From NCBI RefSeq assembly GCF_003666245.1, contig NZ_MJLZ01000002.1:144281-208280 (forward strand): a stretch of DNA of 64,000 nt, in the 5' to 3' direction. Positions 28,984 to 38,046 of the stretch are shown piece after piece. The notes under the pieces were generated by a model. It saw only the letters and a list, made by a program, of their open reading frames with translations. It was not told where the DNA came from and searched no databases. Source of the stretch: Brenneria alni (GTDB taxonomy: Bacteria > Pseudomonadota > Gammaproteobacteria > Enterobacterales > Enterobacteriaceae). Every line of letters begins with the position of its first letter. Position 1 is the stretch's first letter. Position numbers and translations under genes: made by a program.

Positions 28984-30025
28984 TGATGCACGTATTCTTA
29001 TTGTTGACGATGAATCGGCCAACCTTAAGGTGCTGGAAAAACTGTTGGTCAGTGAAGGTTATTATCGTCTGGTCAGCGTTCAGGATCCGCGGTTGGTGCT
29101 GCGTAACTATCTTGAAGCCCGCCCGGATCTGATCCTGCTGGATATCAATATGCCGAATCTTGACGGCTATCAGATTATGCAGCAGTTGAAAGCGCTAAAC
29201 GATCCGCTGTTGCCGCCGATCATGGTGCTGACGGCGGAACATGGTCGTGACAGGTTGTTGAAAGCGCTGGGGGTCGGGGCGCGGGACTATGTCAGTAAAC
29301 CTTTCGATCGCACCGAACTGCTGATGCGGGTGCGTAATCTGCTCGATGCCCACCTTGCTCACCGGCTAATGTATGAGCAAAAAGATGTGCTGGAAAAGAT
29401 GGTTCGCTTGCGTACCCGTGAACTGCTTGATACGCGCTTGCAGGTGGTGCGTCGTCTTGGGCGGGCGGCAGAGTATCGTGACAGCGAAACCGGCCAGCAT
29501 ATTATGCGTATGAGCCATTCCTCGGCATTGCTGGCGCGCCAGATGGGGTGGAGTGAAAGTGATATTGAGCTTATTTTGCATTCGAGCCCAATGCATGATG
29601 TCGGAAAAATAGGTATTCCAGACGCGATCCTGCTCAAACCCGGCAAACTTGATGCCGCTGAATGGGATGTTATGCGCCAGCACACCGTTATTGGCGCCGA
29701 ATTACTGGCTGGCGATGATTCCATGCTAATGGTGATGTCGCGTGAGATAGCGCTGACGCACCATGAAAAATGGGACGGTAGCGGTTATCCCCGTGGCCTG
29801 TCGGGCGAAGATATTCCGCTGTCAGGCCGTATTGTCGCCGTGGCGGATGTATTCGATGCGCTGACGTCCGTGCGGCCATATAAACAGGCCTGGTCGCGGG
29901 AACAGGCCATTGCCTATATCCAGTCAGAATCAGGTTCCCATTTCGATCCCGACGTTGTCAGCGCTTTTATGAATGTTCTGGACGATGTGATAAGAATTCA
30001 GAACACCTATCGTGAACTTGTGTGA
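28967..30025 (+). CDS. HD-GYP response regulator (predicted c-di-GMP phosphodiesterase)
   Basis: This 352-residue RpfG-like regulator has a receiver with phospho-acceptor D59 (LLDINMPNLDGYQI). A helical linker (about 125-160) follows, then an HD-GYP domain with H210-D211 (HDVGKIGIP) and HHEKWDGSGYPRGL at 265-278. All metal and GYP residues appear intact, so c-di-GMP breakdown is likely (inference from family). The start is ATG at 28967 or 28970, both preceded by AAAGGGAAT. It overlaps the hybrid kinase gene, indicating a two-gene signalling unit. Confidence 0.93.
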   Translation: MMNKHDDARILIVDDESANLKVLEKLLVSEGYYRLVSVQDPRLVLRNYLEARPDLILLDINMPNLDGYQIMQQLKALNDPLLPPIMVLTAEHGRDRLLKALGVGARDYVSKPFDRTELLMRVRNLLDAHLAHRLMYEQKDVLEKMVRLRTRELLDTRLQVVRRLGRAAEYRDSETGQHIMRMSHSSALLARQMGWSESDIELILHSSPMHDVGKIGIPDAILLKPGKLDAAEWDVMRQHTVIGAELLAGDDSMLMVMSREIALTHHEKWDGSGYPRGLSGEDIPLSGRIVAVADVFDALTSVRPYKQAWSREQAIAYIQSESGSHFDPDVVSAFMNVLDDVIRIQNTYRELV

Positions 30026-30095
30026 GGGTTAAAAAAAGAACGCTGCCGTCGGTTCGGCATGGGAGATAATGCTGTGGCGGGGTAAAAGTCGTAGA

Positions 30096-30130
30096 TGCAC
30101 ACCCTGGCTGGTTATCGGTATGGGTGTGCA
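30096..30130. terminator. Possible terminator between the HD-GYP gene and purN
   Basis: TGCACACCC (30096-30104) pairs perfectly with GGGTGTGCA (30122-30130) around a 17-nt loop in the 115-bp convergent gap. No T-run follows on either strand, so this is tentative. Confidence 0.35.
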
Positions 30131-30140
30131 ATATAAGCCA

Positions 30141-30779
30141 TTATTCAGCGGCATAACCCTGGGCAGGGATCCGCACGCCATCCAACCAGGCCTGATTGTC
30201 CCGCATGTTCAGCCGGCCAGAAAGAAACCAGCCAACCACCATCGGGTAAATGGCGTGTTCCTGTGTCTGGACGCGTATCTTCAGGCTTTCTTCCGTATCA
30301 TCGGTGAAGACAGGGACTTTGGCCTGTAGGACTATCGGCCCGCCGTCCAGTTCGTCGGTTACAAAATGCACTGACGTGCCATGCACCGCATCACCGCTTT
30401 CCAGCGCTTTACGATGGGTGTGCAGACCGGGGTATTTAGGTAACAACGAGGGATGGATATTGAGCATTTTACCGGCGAACTGCGCGACAAAATCGGGGCT
30501 GAGAACCCGCATATAGCCTGCCAGTACGATAAGCGCCGGTTCATATTGTTCTATTTCCTGCGCCATCGCCGCGTCATAGGCGGCCCGATCGGCAAACCCT
30601 TCCGGGCTAATGGCATGTACCGGTATATCCGCATCCTGAGCAAGCTGCAAGCCGTGGGCTTCAGGATTGTCGCTGAACACGGCCGCCAACTTTCCTTTAA
30701 TACGCCCGCGCTTGCAGGCGTCTATCAACGCCTGCAGGTTGCTTCCTTGTCCTGATATCAAAATAACGAAATTTTTCAT
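30141..30779 (-). CDS. purN: Phosphoribosylglycinamide formyltransferase PurN
   Basis: PurN is the third enzyme of purine synthesis. It transfers a formyl group from 10-formyltetrahydrofolate to GAR. At 212 residues it has the E. coli length. The active site is visible: Asn and His in MLNIHPSLLPKYPG (about 106-108) and Asp144 in VTDELDGG. It overlaps the purM stop by one base (TGATG), so the two are co-translated. It is under the PurR box upstream of purM and convergent with the HD-GYP gene. Confidence 0.98.
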   Translation of the reverse strand: MKNFVILISGQGSNLQALIDACKRGRIKGKLAAVFSDNPEAHGLQLAQDADIPVHAISPEGFADRAAYDAAMAQEIEQYEPALIVLAGYMRVLSPDFVAQFAGKMLNIHPSLLPKYPGLHTHRKALESGDAVHGTSVHFVTDELDGGPIVLQAKVPVFTDDTEESLKIRVQTQEHAIYPMVVGWFLSGRLNMRDNQAWLDGVRIPAQGYAAE

Positions 30780-31816
30780 CAGCTAATGACCACTGTATCT
30801 CCGGTATCGGTGTGGTTAATGATACCGATTTTCCATGCCGTTTCGCCACTGCCGTTTAGCAGAGCAACGGCCTCATCTGCCTGTGCGGCCGGCAGCGCGA
30901 TGATCATACCCACGCCACAGTTAAAAGTACGATACATTTCGTGACGGCTGACATTACCCGCCTGTTGCAACCAGTCAAAGACCGCTGGCCACTGCCAGCT
31001 CGATTCGTCAATCGTTGCCTGCATACCTTCTGGCAGCACGCGTGGGATATTTTCCCAGAAACCGCCGCCCGTCAGGTGAGAAATGGCGTGAACTTCAACC
31101 TTTTCAATCAGTGACAGAATTGACTTAACGTAGATTTTAGTCGGCGCCAGTAAGTGATCAGCCAGAGGTTTTCCTTCCAGCTTAACCTGAGCCGGGTCAG
31201 TTTTGCTGACTTCCAGAATTTTGCGCACCAGAGAGTAGCCGTTTGAATGGGGGCCACTGGAAGCAAGGGCAACCAGCGTGTCGCCCGACTGCACTTTGCT
31301 GCCGTCAATGATTTCAGATTTCTCGACCACGCCAACACAGAAACCGGCAACGTCATAATCTTCGCCGTGATACATGCCCGGCATTTCCGCTGTTTCGCCC
31401 CCCACCAGAGCACAACCGGATTGCTTACAGCCTTCTGCGATACCGGCAATCACGCTGGCGGCGGTGTCGACATCCAGCTTGCCCGTCGCGTAATAATCCA
31501 GAAAGAATAAGGGTTCAGCGCCTTGAACCACCAGATCATTAACGCACATGGCGACCAGATCAATACCAATGGTGTCGTGACGTTTGAGATCCATTGCCAG
31601 ACGTAGCTTGGTGCCGACTCCGTCAGTGCCGGAAACCAGGATCGGTTCACGGTATTTTTGCGGTAAGGCGCACAAGGCGCCGAAACCACCCAGACCACCC
31701 ATGACTTCCGGGCGGCGGGTCTGTTTCACTACACCTTTGATGCGGTCTACCAATGCATTGCCAGCATCAATATCCACGCCTGCGTCTTTATAGCTGAGAG
31801 AGGTTTTGTCGGTCAC
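30779..31816 (-). CDS. purM: Phosphoribosylformylglycinamidine cyclo-ligase PurM
   Basis: PurM is the fifth purine step, ATP-dependent closure of FGAM to AIR. It has 345 residues, identical in length to E. coli. The GTG start at 31816 gives [20 protein letters not shown], the family N-terminus. An upstream ATG (31858) would add 14 residues not found in relatives. ATP and FGAM-binding stretches are conserved ([43 protein letters not shown]). It is first gene of purMN, divergent from upp, with a PurR operator about 80 nt upstream. Confidence 0.98.
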   Translation of the reverse strand: MTDKTSLSYKDAGVDIDAGNALVDRIKGVVKQTRRPEVMGGLGGFGALCALPQKYREPILVSGTDGVGTKLRLAMDLKRHDTIGIDLVAMCVNDLVVQGAEPLFFLDYYATGKLDVDTAASVIAGIAEGCKQSGCALVGGETAEMPGMYHGEDYDVAGFCVGVVEKSEIIDGSKVQSGDTLVALASSGPHSNGYSLVRKILEVSKTDPAQVKLEGKPLADHLLAPTKIYVKSILSLIEKVEVHAISHLTGGGFWENIPRVLPEGMQATIDESSWQWPAVFDWLQQAGNVSRHEMYRTFNCGVGMIIALPAAQADEAVALLNGSGETAWKIGIINHTDTGDTVVIS

Positions 31817-31897
31817 TGCGGAGTCCCCACGGAGGTTACAATTTGTGGTTAAAAACAAGGGTGGTTAAATATTGGAGCGCGCTAATTCTAACAGCGA

Positions 31898-31913
31898 GAG
31901 CAAACGTTTGCGA
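31898..31913 (-). promoter_or_regulatory. PurR operator of purMN
   Basis: GAGCAAACGTTTGCGA contains the perfect 12-bp palindrome GCAAACGTTTGC and matches the PurR consensus (ANGCAAACGTTTNCNT type). It is placed 82 nt upstream of the purM start. E. coli purMN also has a PurR site. Confidence 0.88.
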
Positions 31914-31953
31914 GTAATGTGTCGTCGCGCTTCCATTTTTCCTTCTACCCGCC

Positions 31954-32000
31954 ACCTTTCAAGTTGTCCCTTTCCCGCACCTCGAAATCTATTGGCTGCA
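31954..32000. repeat. Probable internally deleted ERIC element
   Basis: TTTCAAGTTG (from 31958) followed closely by CCCGCACCTCGAAATCTATTGGCTGCA resembles the two ends of the complete ERIC at 1770-1896, whose right end reads CCTGCACCTTGAAATCTACTGGATGCA. The central core is absent. Confidence 0.5.
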
Positions 32001-32078
32001 TCACGCGTGGGTTGATCTGGATCAGGCTTAATCGTATGCCTCTGCGCCAAAAAAGCGGTATAATCCGGCGATTTTTTT

Positions 32079-32204
32079 ATGGTGGGCGTCCTGCCCGCCA
32101 CCCTGCGGGCCGTCACTTCGTGACGTTAAAAAACGCTCCCGGTGTTTTTTTTATGGCGGGCGTCCTGCCCACCACCTGCGGGCCGCCGCAAACGGCGTTT
32201 TTTT
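32079..32204 (+). repeat. Two tandem copies of the ~73-bp repeat in the upp leader
   Basis: Copy A is 32079-32152; copy B starts at 32153 and loses its 3' end near 32204 (74-nt period). Each holds two stem-loops: GGGCGTCCTGCCC, and a second of the CGCCGC...GCGGCG type (copy A has GTCACTTCGTGAC instead, a compensated stem). They are the inverse orientation of the three copies at 45392-45610. Copy B ends in CGGCGTTTTTTT, which would act as a terminator in front of upp. Confidence 0.85.
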
Positions 32205-32232
32205 GACCGTCCACTTTCTAGGGAGAATACTG

Positions 32233-32859
32233 ATGAAGATCGTTGAGGTAAAGCACCCGCTCGTCAAACATAAACTGGGACTGATGCGTGAGCACGATAT
32301 TAGTACCAAACGTTTTCGTGAGTTGGCTTCCGAAGTGGGAAGTTTGTTGACTTATGAAGCAACAGCTGGCTTGGCGACTGAAAAAGTGACCATTAATGGT
32401 TGGTGTGGCCCGGTTGAAGTCGATCAAATCAAAGGCAAAAAAATTACCGTTGTGCCGATCCTACGCGCCGGTTTGGGGATGATGGACGGCGTGCTGGAAA
32501 ATGTGCCCAGCGCCCGTATCAGCGTTGTCGGTATCTACCGTAACGAGGAGACGCTGGAACCTGTGCCGTACTTCCAAAAGCTGGTTTCTAATATTGAAGA
32601 ACGGATGGCGCTGGTGGTTGACCCGATGCTGGCCACCGGCGGTTCAATGATTGCCACTATCGACCTGCTGAAAAAAGCGGGTTGCCGCAGCATTAAGGTA
32701 CTGGTGCTGGTTGCGGCTCCCGAAGGGATTGCTGCGCTGGAAAAAGCGCACCCGGATATCGAACTCTACACTGCGGCGATCGATAAAGGCCTCAATGAAC
32801 AGGGTTATATCATGCCGGGCCTGGGCGACGCGGGCGATAAGATATTTGGTACCAAATAA
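32233..32859 (+). CDS. upp: Uracil phosphoribosyltransferase Upp
   Basis: Upp makes UMP from uracil and PRPP (pyrimidine salvage). It has 208 residues, almost identical to E. coli. The PRPP loop is [12 protein letters not shown] (about 130-141) and the uracil-binding end is [18 protein letters not shown]. Start ATG at 32233 with AGGGAGA upstream. An upstream in-frame TG-start at 32203 falls in the repeat and is rejected. It is followed by uraA after 40 nt, forming the uptake-plus-salvage unit. Tandem repeat stem-loops in its leader may attenuate expression. Confidence 0.98.
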   Translation: MKIVEVKHPLVKHKLGLMREHDISTKRFRELASEVGSLLTYEATAGLATEKVTINGWCGPVEVDQIKGKKITVVPILRAGLGMMDGVLENVPSARISVVGIYRNEETLEPVPYFQKLVSNIEERMALVVDPMLATGGSMIATIDLLKKAGCRSIKVLVLVAAPEGIAALEKAHPDIELYTAAIDKGLNEQGYIMPGLGDAGDKIFGTK

Positions 32860-32899
32860 CCGCCAGGCTGCAAATAGCCACTTTACAGAGGATACAAAG

Positions 32900-34192
32900 A
32901 TGACTCGTCGCGCCATCGGGGTAAGCGAACGTCCACCCTTATTACAAACCATCCCACTGAGCTTCCAACATCTGTTTGCGATGTTTGGCGCCACCGTATT
33001 AGTACCAATTCTGTTCAAAATTAACCCGGCTACCGTACTGTTGTTTAACGGTATTGGTACTTTGATCTATTTGTTTATCTGTAAAGGGAAAATTCCCGCC
33101 TATCTGGGATCCAGTTTTGCATTTATTTCGCCGGTATTGTTGCTGTTGCCTCTGGGCTACGAGGTGGCGCTGGGCGGCTTTATTATGTGCGGCCTGCTGT
33201 TCTGTCTGGTGGCGCTGATCGTCAAAAAAGCAGGTACAGGCTGGCTGGATATCTTGTTCCCCCCGGCGGCGATGGGGGCGATTGTTGCCGTTATCGGTCT
33301 GGAGCTGGCTGGCGTGGCTGCGGGCATGGCCGGGTTATTACCTGCTGACGGCGCGTCTGTAGATAGCACCGCGGTGACGATTTCACTGGTTACGCTGGTG
33401 GTGACGATTTTGGGCTCAGTGTTGTTTCGGGGTTTTCTGGCCATTATCCCGATCCTGATTGGCGTGCTGGCGGGTTATGCGCTGTCATTTGCGATGGGTG
33501 TGGTGGATTTTGCGCCGATCGGTCAGGCGCACTGGTTTGCACTACCGACGTTTTATACCCCGCGTTTTGAATGGTTTGCCATTCTGACCATATTACCGGC
33601 TGCGCTGGTGGTGATCGCTGAACATGTCGGGCATCTGGTGGTGACGGCCAACATTGTGAAGAAAGATTTAATGCGTGAACCGGGGTTACACCGCTCGATG
33701 TTTGCCAATGGTATTTCTACCGTGTTGTCGGGCTTCTTCGGTTCTACACCAAATACCACCTACGGTGAAAACATCGGCGTACTGGCCATCACCAAAGTGT
33801 ACAGCACCTGGGTTATCGGCGGCGCGGCGATTCTGGCGATCCTGCTTTCCTGCGTCGGCAAACTGGCGGCGGCTATTCAGGCCGTACCGGTTCCGGTCAT
33901 GGGGGGAGTATCGTTGCTGCTGTATGGAGTGATTGGCGCTTCCGGCATCCGTGTGCTGATTGAATCCAAAGTCGATTATAACAAGGCTCAAAACCTGATT
34001 TTGACCTCTGTTATCCTGATTATTGGCGTCAGCGGCGCTAAAGTTCATCTGGGGGCGGCTGAACTGAAAGGCATGGCGCTGGCGACGGTGGTGGGTATCG
34101 GTATGAGTCTGCTGTTTAAGGTGATTAGCCTATTGCGCAGCGAAGAAGTGATTCTTGATGCGCCGGAAACGGATCAACTGACCCGGCGTTAA
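32900..34192 (+). CDS. uraA: Uracil:proton symporter UraA
   Basis: UraA is an inner-membrane uracil permease of the NCS2 family, with 430 residues and about 14 helices in a 7+7 inverted repeat. Conserved substrate-site stretches are present: [13 protein letters not shown] near residue 70, [14 protein letters not shown] near 240, and [17 protein letters not shown] near 280. Start ATG at 32900 with ACAGAGGATACAAAG upstream. The stop TAA overlaps an ATG (TAATG) that opens a 42-residue ORF leading to hda. Confidence 0.98.
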   Translation: MTRRAIGVSERPPLLQTIPLSFQHLFAMFGATVLVPILFKINPATVLLFNGIGTLIYLFICKGKIPAYLGSSFAFISPVLLLLPLGYEVALGGFIMCGLLFCLVALIVKKAGTGWLDILFPPAAMGAIVAVIGLELAGVAAGMAGLLPADGASVDSTAVTISLVTLVVTILGSVLFRGFLAIIPILIGVLAGYALSFAMGVVDFAPIGQAHWFALPTFYTPRFEWFAILTILPAALVVIAEHVGHLVVTANIVKKDLMREPGLHRSMFANGISTVLSGFFGSTPNTTYGENIGVLAITKVYSTWVIGGAAILAILLSCVGKLAAAIQAVPVPVMGGVSLLLYGVIGASGIRVLIESKVDYNKAQNLILTSVILIIGVSGAKVHLGAAELKGMALATVVGIGMSLLFKVISLLRSEEVILDAPETDQLTRR

Positions 34193-34320
34193 TGCGGGGG
34201 TTCATCGCTTTCAGTCTGCTGATCGTCATCCTGTTGGGCCGTTACTGGCGTGCTCAACAGGCCCAGGTTTCTGTGGTAGACTCAATTCGTTTCCTGCCAG
34301 TTTGCAAGAGGTGCTTCTGA
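34192..34320 (+). CDS. Small hydrophobic ORF between uraA and hda (possible leader peptide)
   Basis: A 42-codon ORF starts at an ATG sharing its A with the uraA stop (TAATG). It ends in a TGA that overlaps the hda CTG start (CTGA, 34317-34320). The N-terminus is a short hydrophobic helix ([13 protein letters not shown], residues 4-16), followed by [10 protein letters not shown] do not recognise a family. The position suggests it couples hda translation to uraA translation by termination and re-initiation. It could also be a chance frame. Confidence 0.4.
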   Translation: MRGFIAFSLLIVILLGRYWRAQQAQVSVVDSIRFLPVCKRCF

Positions 34321-35018
34321 ACACGCCGGCACAGCTTTCATTGCCACTTTATTTACCTGATGACGAAACGTTTTCCAGTTTCTATCCGGGAGAAAACACG
34401 TCTCTCCTCGCCGCGATGACCAGTGCTTTGCGTCAGGAGCATGGCAGTTATATTTACTTCTGGTCGCGGGAAGGGGGCGGGCGCAGCCACCTGCTGCACG
34501 CGGCATGTGCCGATTTATCCCGTCACGGTCAGGCGGTTGGCTATGTGCCTCTCGATAAACGCGCCTATTTCGTGCCTGAAGTGCTGGATGGTATGGAACA
34601 ACTGGCGTTGGTTTGTATCGACAACATCGAATCAATCGCGGGTGATGAAGCCTGGGAAATGTCGCTGTTCAATCTCTATAACCGCATTCAGGAAACCGGG
34701 CATACCCGTTTGTTTATCACGGGTGATCGTCCTCCCCGTCAGCTCAATCTGCATTTGCCCGATCTCTCTTCCCGGCTTGACTGGGGGCAGATTTATAAGC
34801 TCCAGCCGTTGTCAGATGAAGAAAAAGGCGAAGCGTTGCAATTGAGGGCCAAACTGCGCGGGTTCGAGCTACCTGAAGACGTCAGCCGTTTTCTGCTTAA
34901 ACGTCTGGATCGTGAAATGCGCACGCTTTTCATGACGCTGGATCAGCTCGATCATGCGTCAATCACTGCCCAACGCAAATTGACCATTCCCTTTGTGAAA
35001 GAGATCCTCGGGTTGTAA
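34317..35018 (+). CDS. hda: DnaA inactivator Hda
   Basis: Hda is the AAA+ protein that, bound to the DNA-loaded sliding clamp, stimulates DnaA-ATP hydrolysis (RIDA) and prevents over-initiation. It has 233 residues, exactly as in E. coli. The clamp-binding motif QLSLPL is near the N-terminus. [12 protein letters not shown] is the Walker A region, and [10 protein letters not shown] is Walker B. Start: CTG at 34317, as in E. coli hda, with AAGAGGTG directly upstream. TTG (34302) and GTG (34311) in frame are less likely. The rare CTG start keeps Hda low. Confidence 0.95.
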   Translation: MNTPAQLSLPLYLPDDETFSSFYPGENTSLLAAMTSALRQEHGSYIYFWSREGGGRSHLLHAACADLSRHGQAVGYVPLDKRAYFVPEVLDGMEQLALVCIDNIESIAGDEAWEMSLFNLYNRIQETGHTRLFITGDRPPRQLNLHLPDLSSRLDWGQIYKLQPLSDEEKGEALQLRAKLRGFELPEDVSRFLLKRLDREMRTLFMTLDQLDHASITAQRKLTIPFVKEILGL

Positions 35019-35121
35019 GCCGGGGATCTTAACGCATCCCCATTGCCTGTTCAGGCAGACGCGATAGAGGCACTAAATCATCGCCCTGAAAAGAGACGAT
35101 GATTTATTGGTGGGTAGGTTT

Positions 35122-35913
35122 TTATGAAGCGAAGAACTGCGATCGGTCGTTAAAATCGAGGCTTTCCGGCAGTATCTGCCCGCCGTCCACCACAATAGTT
35201 GTGCCGGTTATATAGGATGCGCTATCTGAAGCCAGGAAAAGCGCCGCACCGGCGACGTCATCGGGTTTTCCCAACCGGCCCAGTGGAATGGATTTTTCCA
35301 TATTACTGATAAACTCCGGGCTACGTCCGTCGGTCAGGCCTTCGGTGATGATATTGCCCGGTTCAATACCGTTAACCGTAATACCATAAGGCGCGAACTC
35401 AAGCGCGGCGGAGCGGATAAGCCCATTGATGCCGGCTTTGCTCGCCGCATAAGCCCCGACGCCGGGGTTGGCCACTTTCGGGCCGGTAATGGACGAGGTG
35501 AAAATCATCTTTCCGCCGTGGCCTGCACGCATAGCTGGCAAACAGGCCTGCATTGCCAGAAAGGTGCCGGTTAAATTCACGGCTAAAACATGCTGCCATT
35601 GCTCCAGCGACAGATCTTCGAGCAGGCAGGAAGGGTAGATGCCCGCGTTTTGCACCAGAATATCCAATCGGCCATAGCGGCTGATCGCCAACTCGGCCAG
35701 ACTGTCCATATCCTGTTTGCTTGCAACATCGGCATACTGAAATACTGCTTTATCGTTGCCTAATATTTGGGCAGTCCTTTGCCCGCGTTCGGAATCAATA
35801 TCACCAAGGATAATTGACGCGCCTTGCTCGACAAAACGACGAGCGACAGCTTCGCCAATACCTTTGGCCGCACCGACAATAATAGCAACACGATTATTTA
35901 AACTACTTTCCAT
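35122..35913 (-). CDS. SDR family dehydrogenase of the sugar-type cluster
   Basis: This 263-residue classical SDR probably oxidises a sugar or polyol with NAD(P). Features: GAAKGIGE cofactor loop, QNAGIYPS (NNAG equivalent), SSITGP with the catalytic Ser, YAASKAG with Tyr and Lys, and a C-terminal YITGTTIVVDGGQ. Start ATG at 35913 has AGGGAACTC upstream. It is last gene of the minus-strand operon ATPase-permease-binding protein-SDR. With the nearby lactonase-like amidohydrolase it suggests sugar to lactone to acid oxidation. The substrate is unknown. Confidence 0.9.
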   Translation of the reverse strand: MESSLNNRVAIIVGAAKGIGEAVARRFVEQGASIILGDIDSERGQRTAQILGNDKAVFQYADVASKQDMDSLAELAISRYGRLDILVQNAGIYPSCLLEDLSLEQWQHVLAVNLTGTFLAMQACLPAMRAGHGGKMIFTSSITGPKVANPGVGAYAASKAGINGLIRSAALEFAPYGITVNGIEPGNIITEGLTDGRSPEFISNMEKSIPLGRLGKPDDVAGAALFLASDSASYITGTTIVVDGGQILPESLDFNDRSQFFAS

Positions 35914-35983
35914 TTTAGAGTTCCCTGGTGAGGACGCAAAAATTAGCATTATTATTTTTTATTAAAAACTGACGATCTCTTTC

Positions 35984-36949
35984 TTATTTTTTACAACTTA
36001 CTTGGTAAAAATATTTACTAACTTCAGGGTCTTGCATATTTTCTCTTGTCGCAATGACAAAAGGCAGCAAGTTGTCATGAGGGACGGCGTCGCGGTTAAT
36101 TTGCTTACGTACCAGTTGTGCCGCAAGTTTCACCGCCTGATAACCCATTTCGTAAGGTTGCTGGATTATCAGCGCATCATAGATCCCATCTTTTAAATCA
36201 CGGATCTGTTGTGGATCGCCGTCGAACGAAATCAGTTTTACCGTACCGCGCTTACCGGCTTCTATAATGGCCGAGGATGCGCCTGTCGCCGCAGCAGAGT
36301 GGGTAACATAAATCCCTTTTAAATCCGGGTTGGCCTGCAAGGCCGCAGCAACTTGCTGGGCCGCCTTGGTCGAACTGGTCTCCGGGTAAATCACCGGCAG
36401 CAGCTTGGCGTTGGAAAATTCTTTGCCGTAGGTATCGACAAACCCTTTCACTCTGGCATCAATATCCGGCAGGCCGGGCCTCATTCCAACGGCCAGAAAG
36501 GCCCCGCTTGTACCGGCGATTTCCGACATGGCTTTGGCCGCCGCAACGCCGCCCAGATAGTGATTGGACTGGATGCTTTGCGTTTCTACCGGCATATTCA
36601 GCGGCGCATCAACGGTAATCACTGGCGTACCTTTGGCTTCCAGGTTTTTGACCTGATTTATCAAGGCATTTCCATCGGTGGGCGCAAGGACAATGGCGTT
36701 GGGATTGAGTTGCAGCGCCGCATCGATAAACGGCTGTTGCAACGAGATATCCCAATCCGGCGGCCCGTTCCAGCTTAATTTAACGTTAAATTCCTTTGCT
36801 GCGTTTTCGGCGCCGCACTGCATGGTGGAATAGAATGGGATCCCTACCTGTCCGGGCAAAAATGCCACCGAAACCGGTTGTTCCGCCAGGGCGGATACCG
36901 ATAAAGACGCTAATAATGCAGCAAGTGGCGTAGCTAAACGAATATTCAT
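35984..36949 (-). CDS. Sugar ABC transporter substrate-binding protein
   Basis: This 321-residue periplasmic binding protein is of the type I / RbsB-like fold (PF13407). The signal peptide is MNIRLATPLAALLASLSVSALA. Family features: VSVAFLPGQVGIPFY at the first strand, NAIVLAPTDGNALINQV, and GIYVTHSAAATGASSAIIEAG. Preceded by TAAGGAAGTCAGCA. It follows the permease by 32 nt. The family binds ribose-, xylose- and fructose-type sugars as well as other polyols; the ligand here cannot be assigned. Confidence 0.92.
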   Translation of the reverse strand: MNIRLATPLAALLASLSVSALAEQPVSVAFLPGQVGIPFYSTMQCGAENAAKEFNVKLSWNGPPDWDISLQQPFIDAALQLNPNAIVLAPTDGNALINQVKNLEAKGTPVITVDAPLNMPVETQSIQSNHYLGGVAAAKAMSEIAGTSGAFLAVGMRPGLPDIDARVKGFVDTYGKEFSNAKLLPVIYPETSSTKAAQQVAAALQANPDLKGIYVTHSAAATGASSAIIEAGKRGTVKLISFDGDPQQIRDLKDGIYDALIIQQPYEMGYQAVKLAAQLVRKQINRDAVPHDNLLPFVIATRENMQDPEVSKYFYQVSCKK

Positions 36950-36981
36950 TGCTGACTTCCTTATGCGTGACGATAAATAAG

Positions 36982-38046
36982 TTAAAGACTGCGCTGACGA
37001 TTACGTTGATCGATATAAACGGCCACAATGACTATGAACCCGACAACAATTAACTGATAAAAGGAATCCAGTCCCATAATGACGAGCCCTGTACTTAATA
37101 CCACCGGGATCAGGGTTCCGATAAGGGTTCCCTGCACCGAGGCAATGCCGCCAAACAGGCTGGTTCCGCCAATAACCGCAGCGGCTATGGCCTGTAAGCT
37201 ATCGGTCTGGTGTCCGCCGATATTGGTGGTGGCGAATCGGGAAATATCCAACATGGCGGCAATACCGCACAGCAGCCCCATTAAGCTGAATAAGACCAGC
37301 TTGTGACTCATGACATCAATCCCCGCCCGCTGGGCTGCATTCGCCGAAGAGCCTACCGCCAGCGTATGTATGCCAAAGCGGGTTTTCGCCAACACAAACC
37401 AGAGTAAGAACACAATGGTTAACGATAACACCACTGGCAGCGGGATCAGGCCAGCGATGCGATAGGTCGCAAAAGAAGTCTGCAACGTACGCGGGATATT
37501 GGGCACGTTCGCGCCGTGGGTTATCACCAGCGCAATGCCCAGCCCGATAGTCGTCGTGGCCAGCGTAACCAAAAACGAACTCAGCTTAAGGCGGGTTACC
37601 AGTAGCCCATTGACAGTACCAAATATTACTCCGCTCAGTATGGCGACCAAAATGCTGCAGACGATAGCCACAGGCAGATGTGGATACTCGCCCATGGCCA
37701 CCTCATCAGCGCTTCCAGCGAGAGCGGTAATAGTTTTTGCCGCTAAAATCGAAGAAAGCACAACATTGGCGCCGATCGACAGGTCAAATTCACGTGCGCC
37801 CAATAGAAAGGTCATTCCCACCGCCAGCAGCACCAACTGTGACGCATTCAGGGCGATAGTGAAAAAATTGCTCACGCTAAAAAAAGCATTATTGGGGGAA
37901 ATCAGCGAAAAAACCGCCACCATACTCAATAATATCAATAACATCCAAAAGGAGGTCGCATCAGTCAACCGCGAAAACCAGGTTGAGTTGTCACCGTGAT
38001 CATGCTGTGGCGCAGCGGGTGGGTGCTGCTCGGGAACCGTACTCAT
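36982..38046 (-). CDS. Sugar ABC transporter permease (RbsC/FrcC type)
   Basis: This 354-residue inner-membrane permease of the BPD_transp_2 family has about 8-10 helices. Typical motifs include GMTFLLGAREFDLSIGANVVL in the first half and AIAAAVIGGTSLFGGIASVQGT near residue 280-300. It overlaps the ATPase gene by 4 nt (ATGA at 38043-38046) and precedes the binding protein, so the importer is complete in one operon. The N-terminal 25 residues are polar and rich in Pro and His. Confidence 0.93.
   Translation of the reverse strand: MSTVPEQHPPAAPQHDHGDNSTWFSRLTDATSFWMLLILLSMVAVFSLISPNNAFFSVSNFFTIALNASQLVLLAVGMTFLLGAREFDLSIGANVVLSSILAAKTITALAGSADEVAMGEYPHLPVAIVCSILVAILSGVIFGTVNGLLVTRLKLSSFLVTLATTTIGLGIALVITHGANVPNIPRTLQTSFATYRIAGLIPLPVVLSLTIVFLLWFVLAKTRFGIHTLAVGSSANAAQRAGIDVMSHKLVLFSLMGLLCGIAAMLDISRFATTNIGGHQTDSLQAIAAAVIGGTSLFGGIASVQGTLIGTLIPVVLSTGLVIMGLDSFYQLIVVGFIVIVAVYIDQRNRQRSL

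Larger units (their letters stand above)
31817..32232. other. 416-bp purM/upp intergenic region (operator, ERIC remnant, repeats)
   Basis: From left to right this holds the purM promoter area with a PurR box (31898-31913) and a probable internally deleted ERIC element (about 31954-32000). It then holds a TATAAT (32059-32064) that may be the upp -10, and two copies of the ~73-bp repeat (32079-32204) in the upp leader. An 83-codon frame on the minus strand runs across these elements and is not a credible gene. Confidence 0.7.

Noticed and set aside
31865..32116. 83-codon open frame on the minus strand upstream of purM
   Set aside because: It runs over a PurR box, an ERIC remnant and repeat DNA, with no family match and no ribosome-binding site.
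35022..35106. Three hairpins (GGGGAT/ATCCCC, GCCTGTTCAGGC, TAAATCATCG/CGATGATTTA) between hda and the SDR gene
   Set aside because: They may end the convergent transcripts, but none has a T-run, and choosing one would be a guess.
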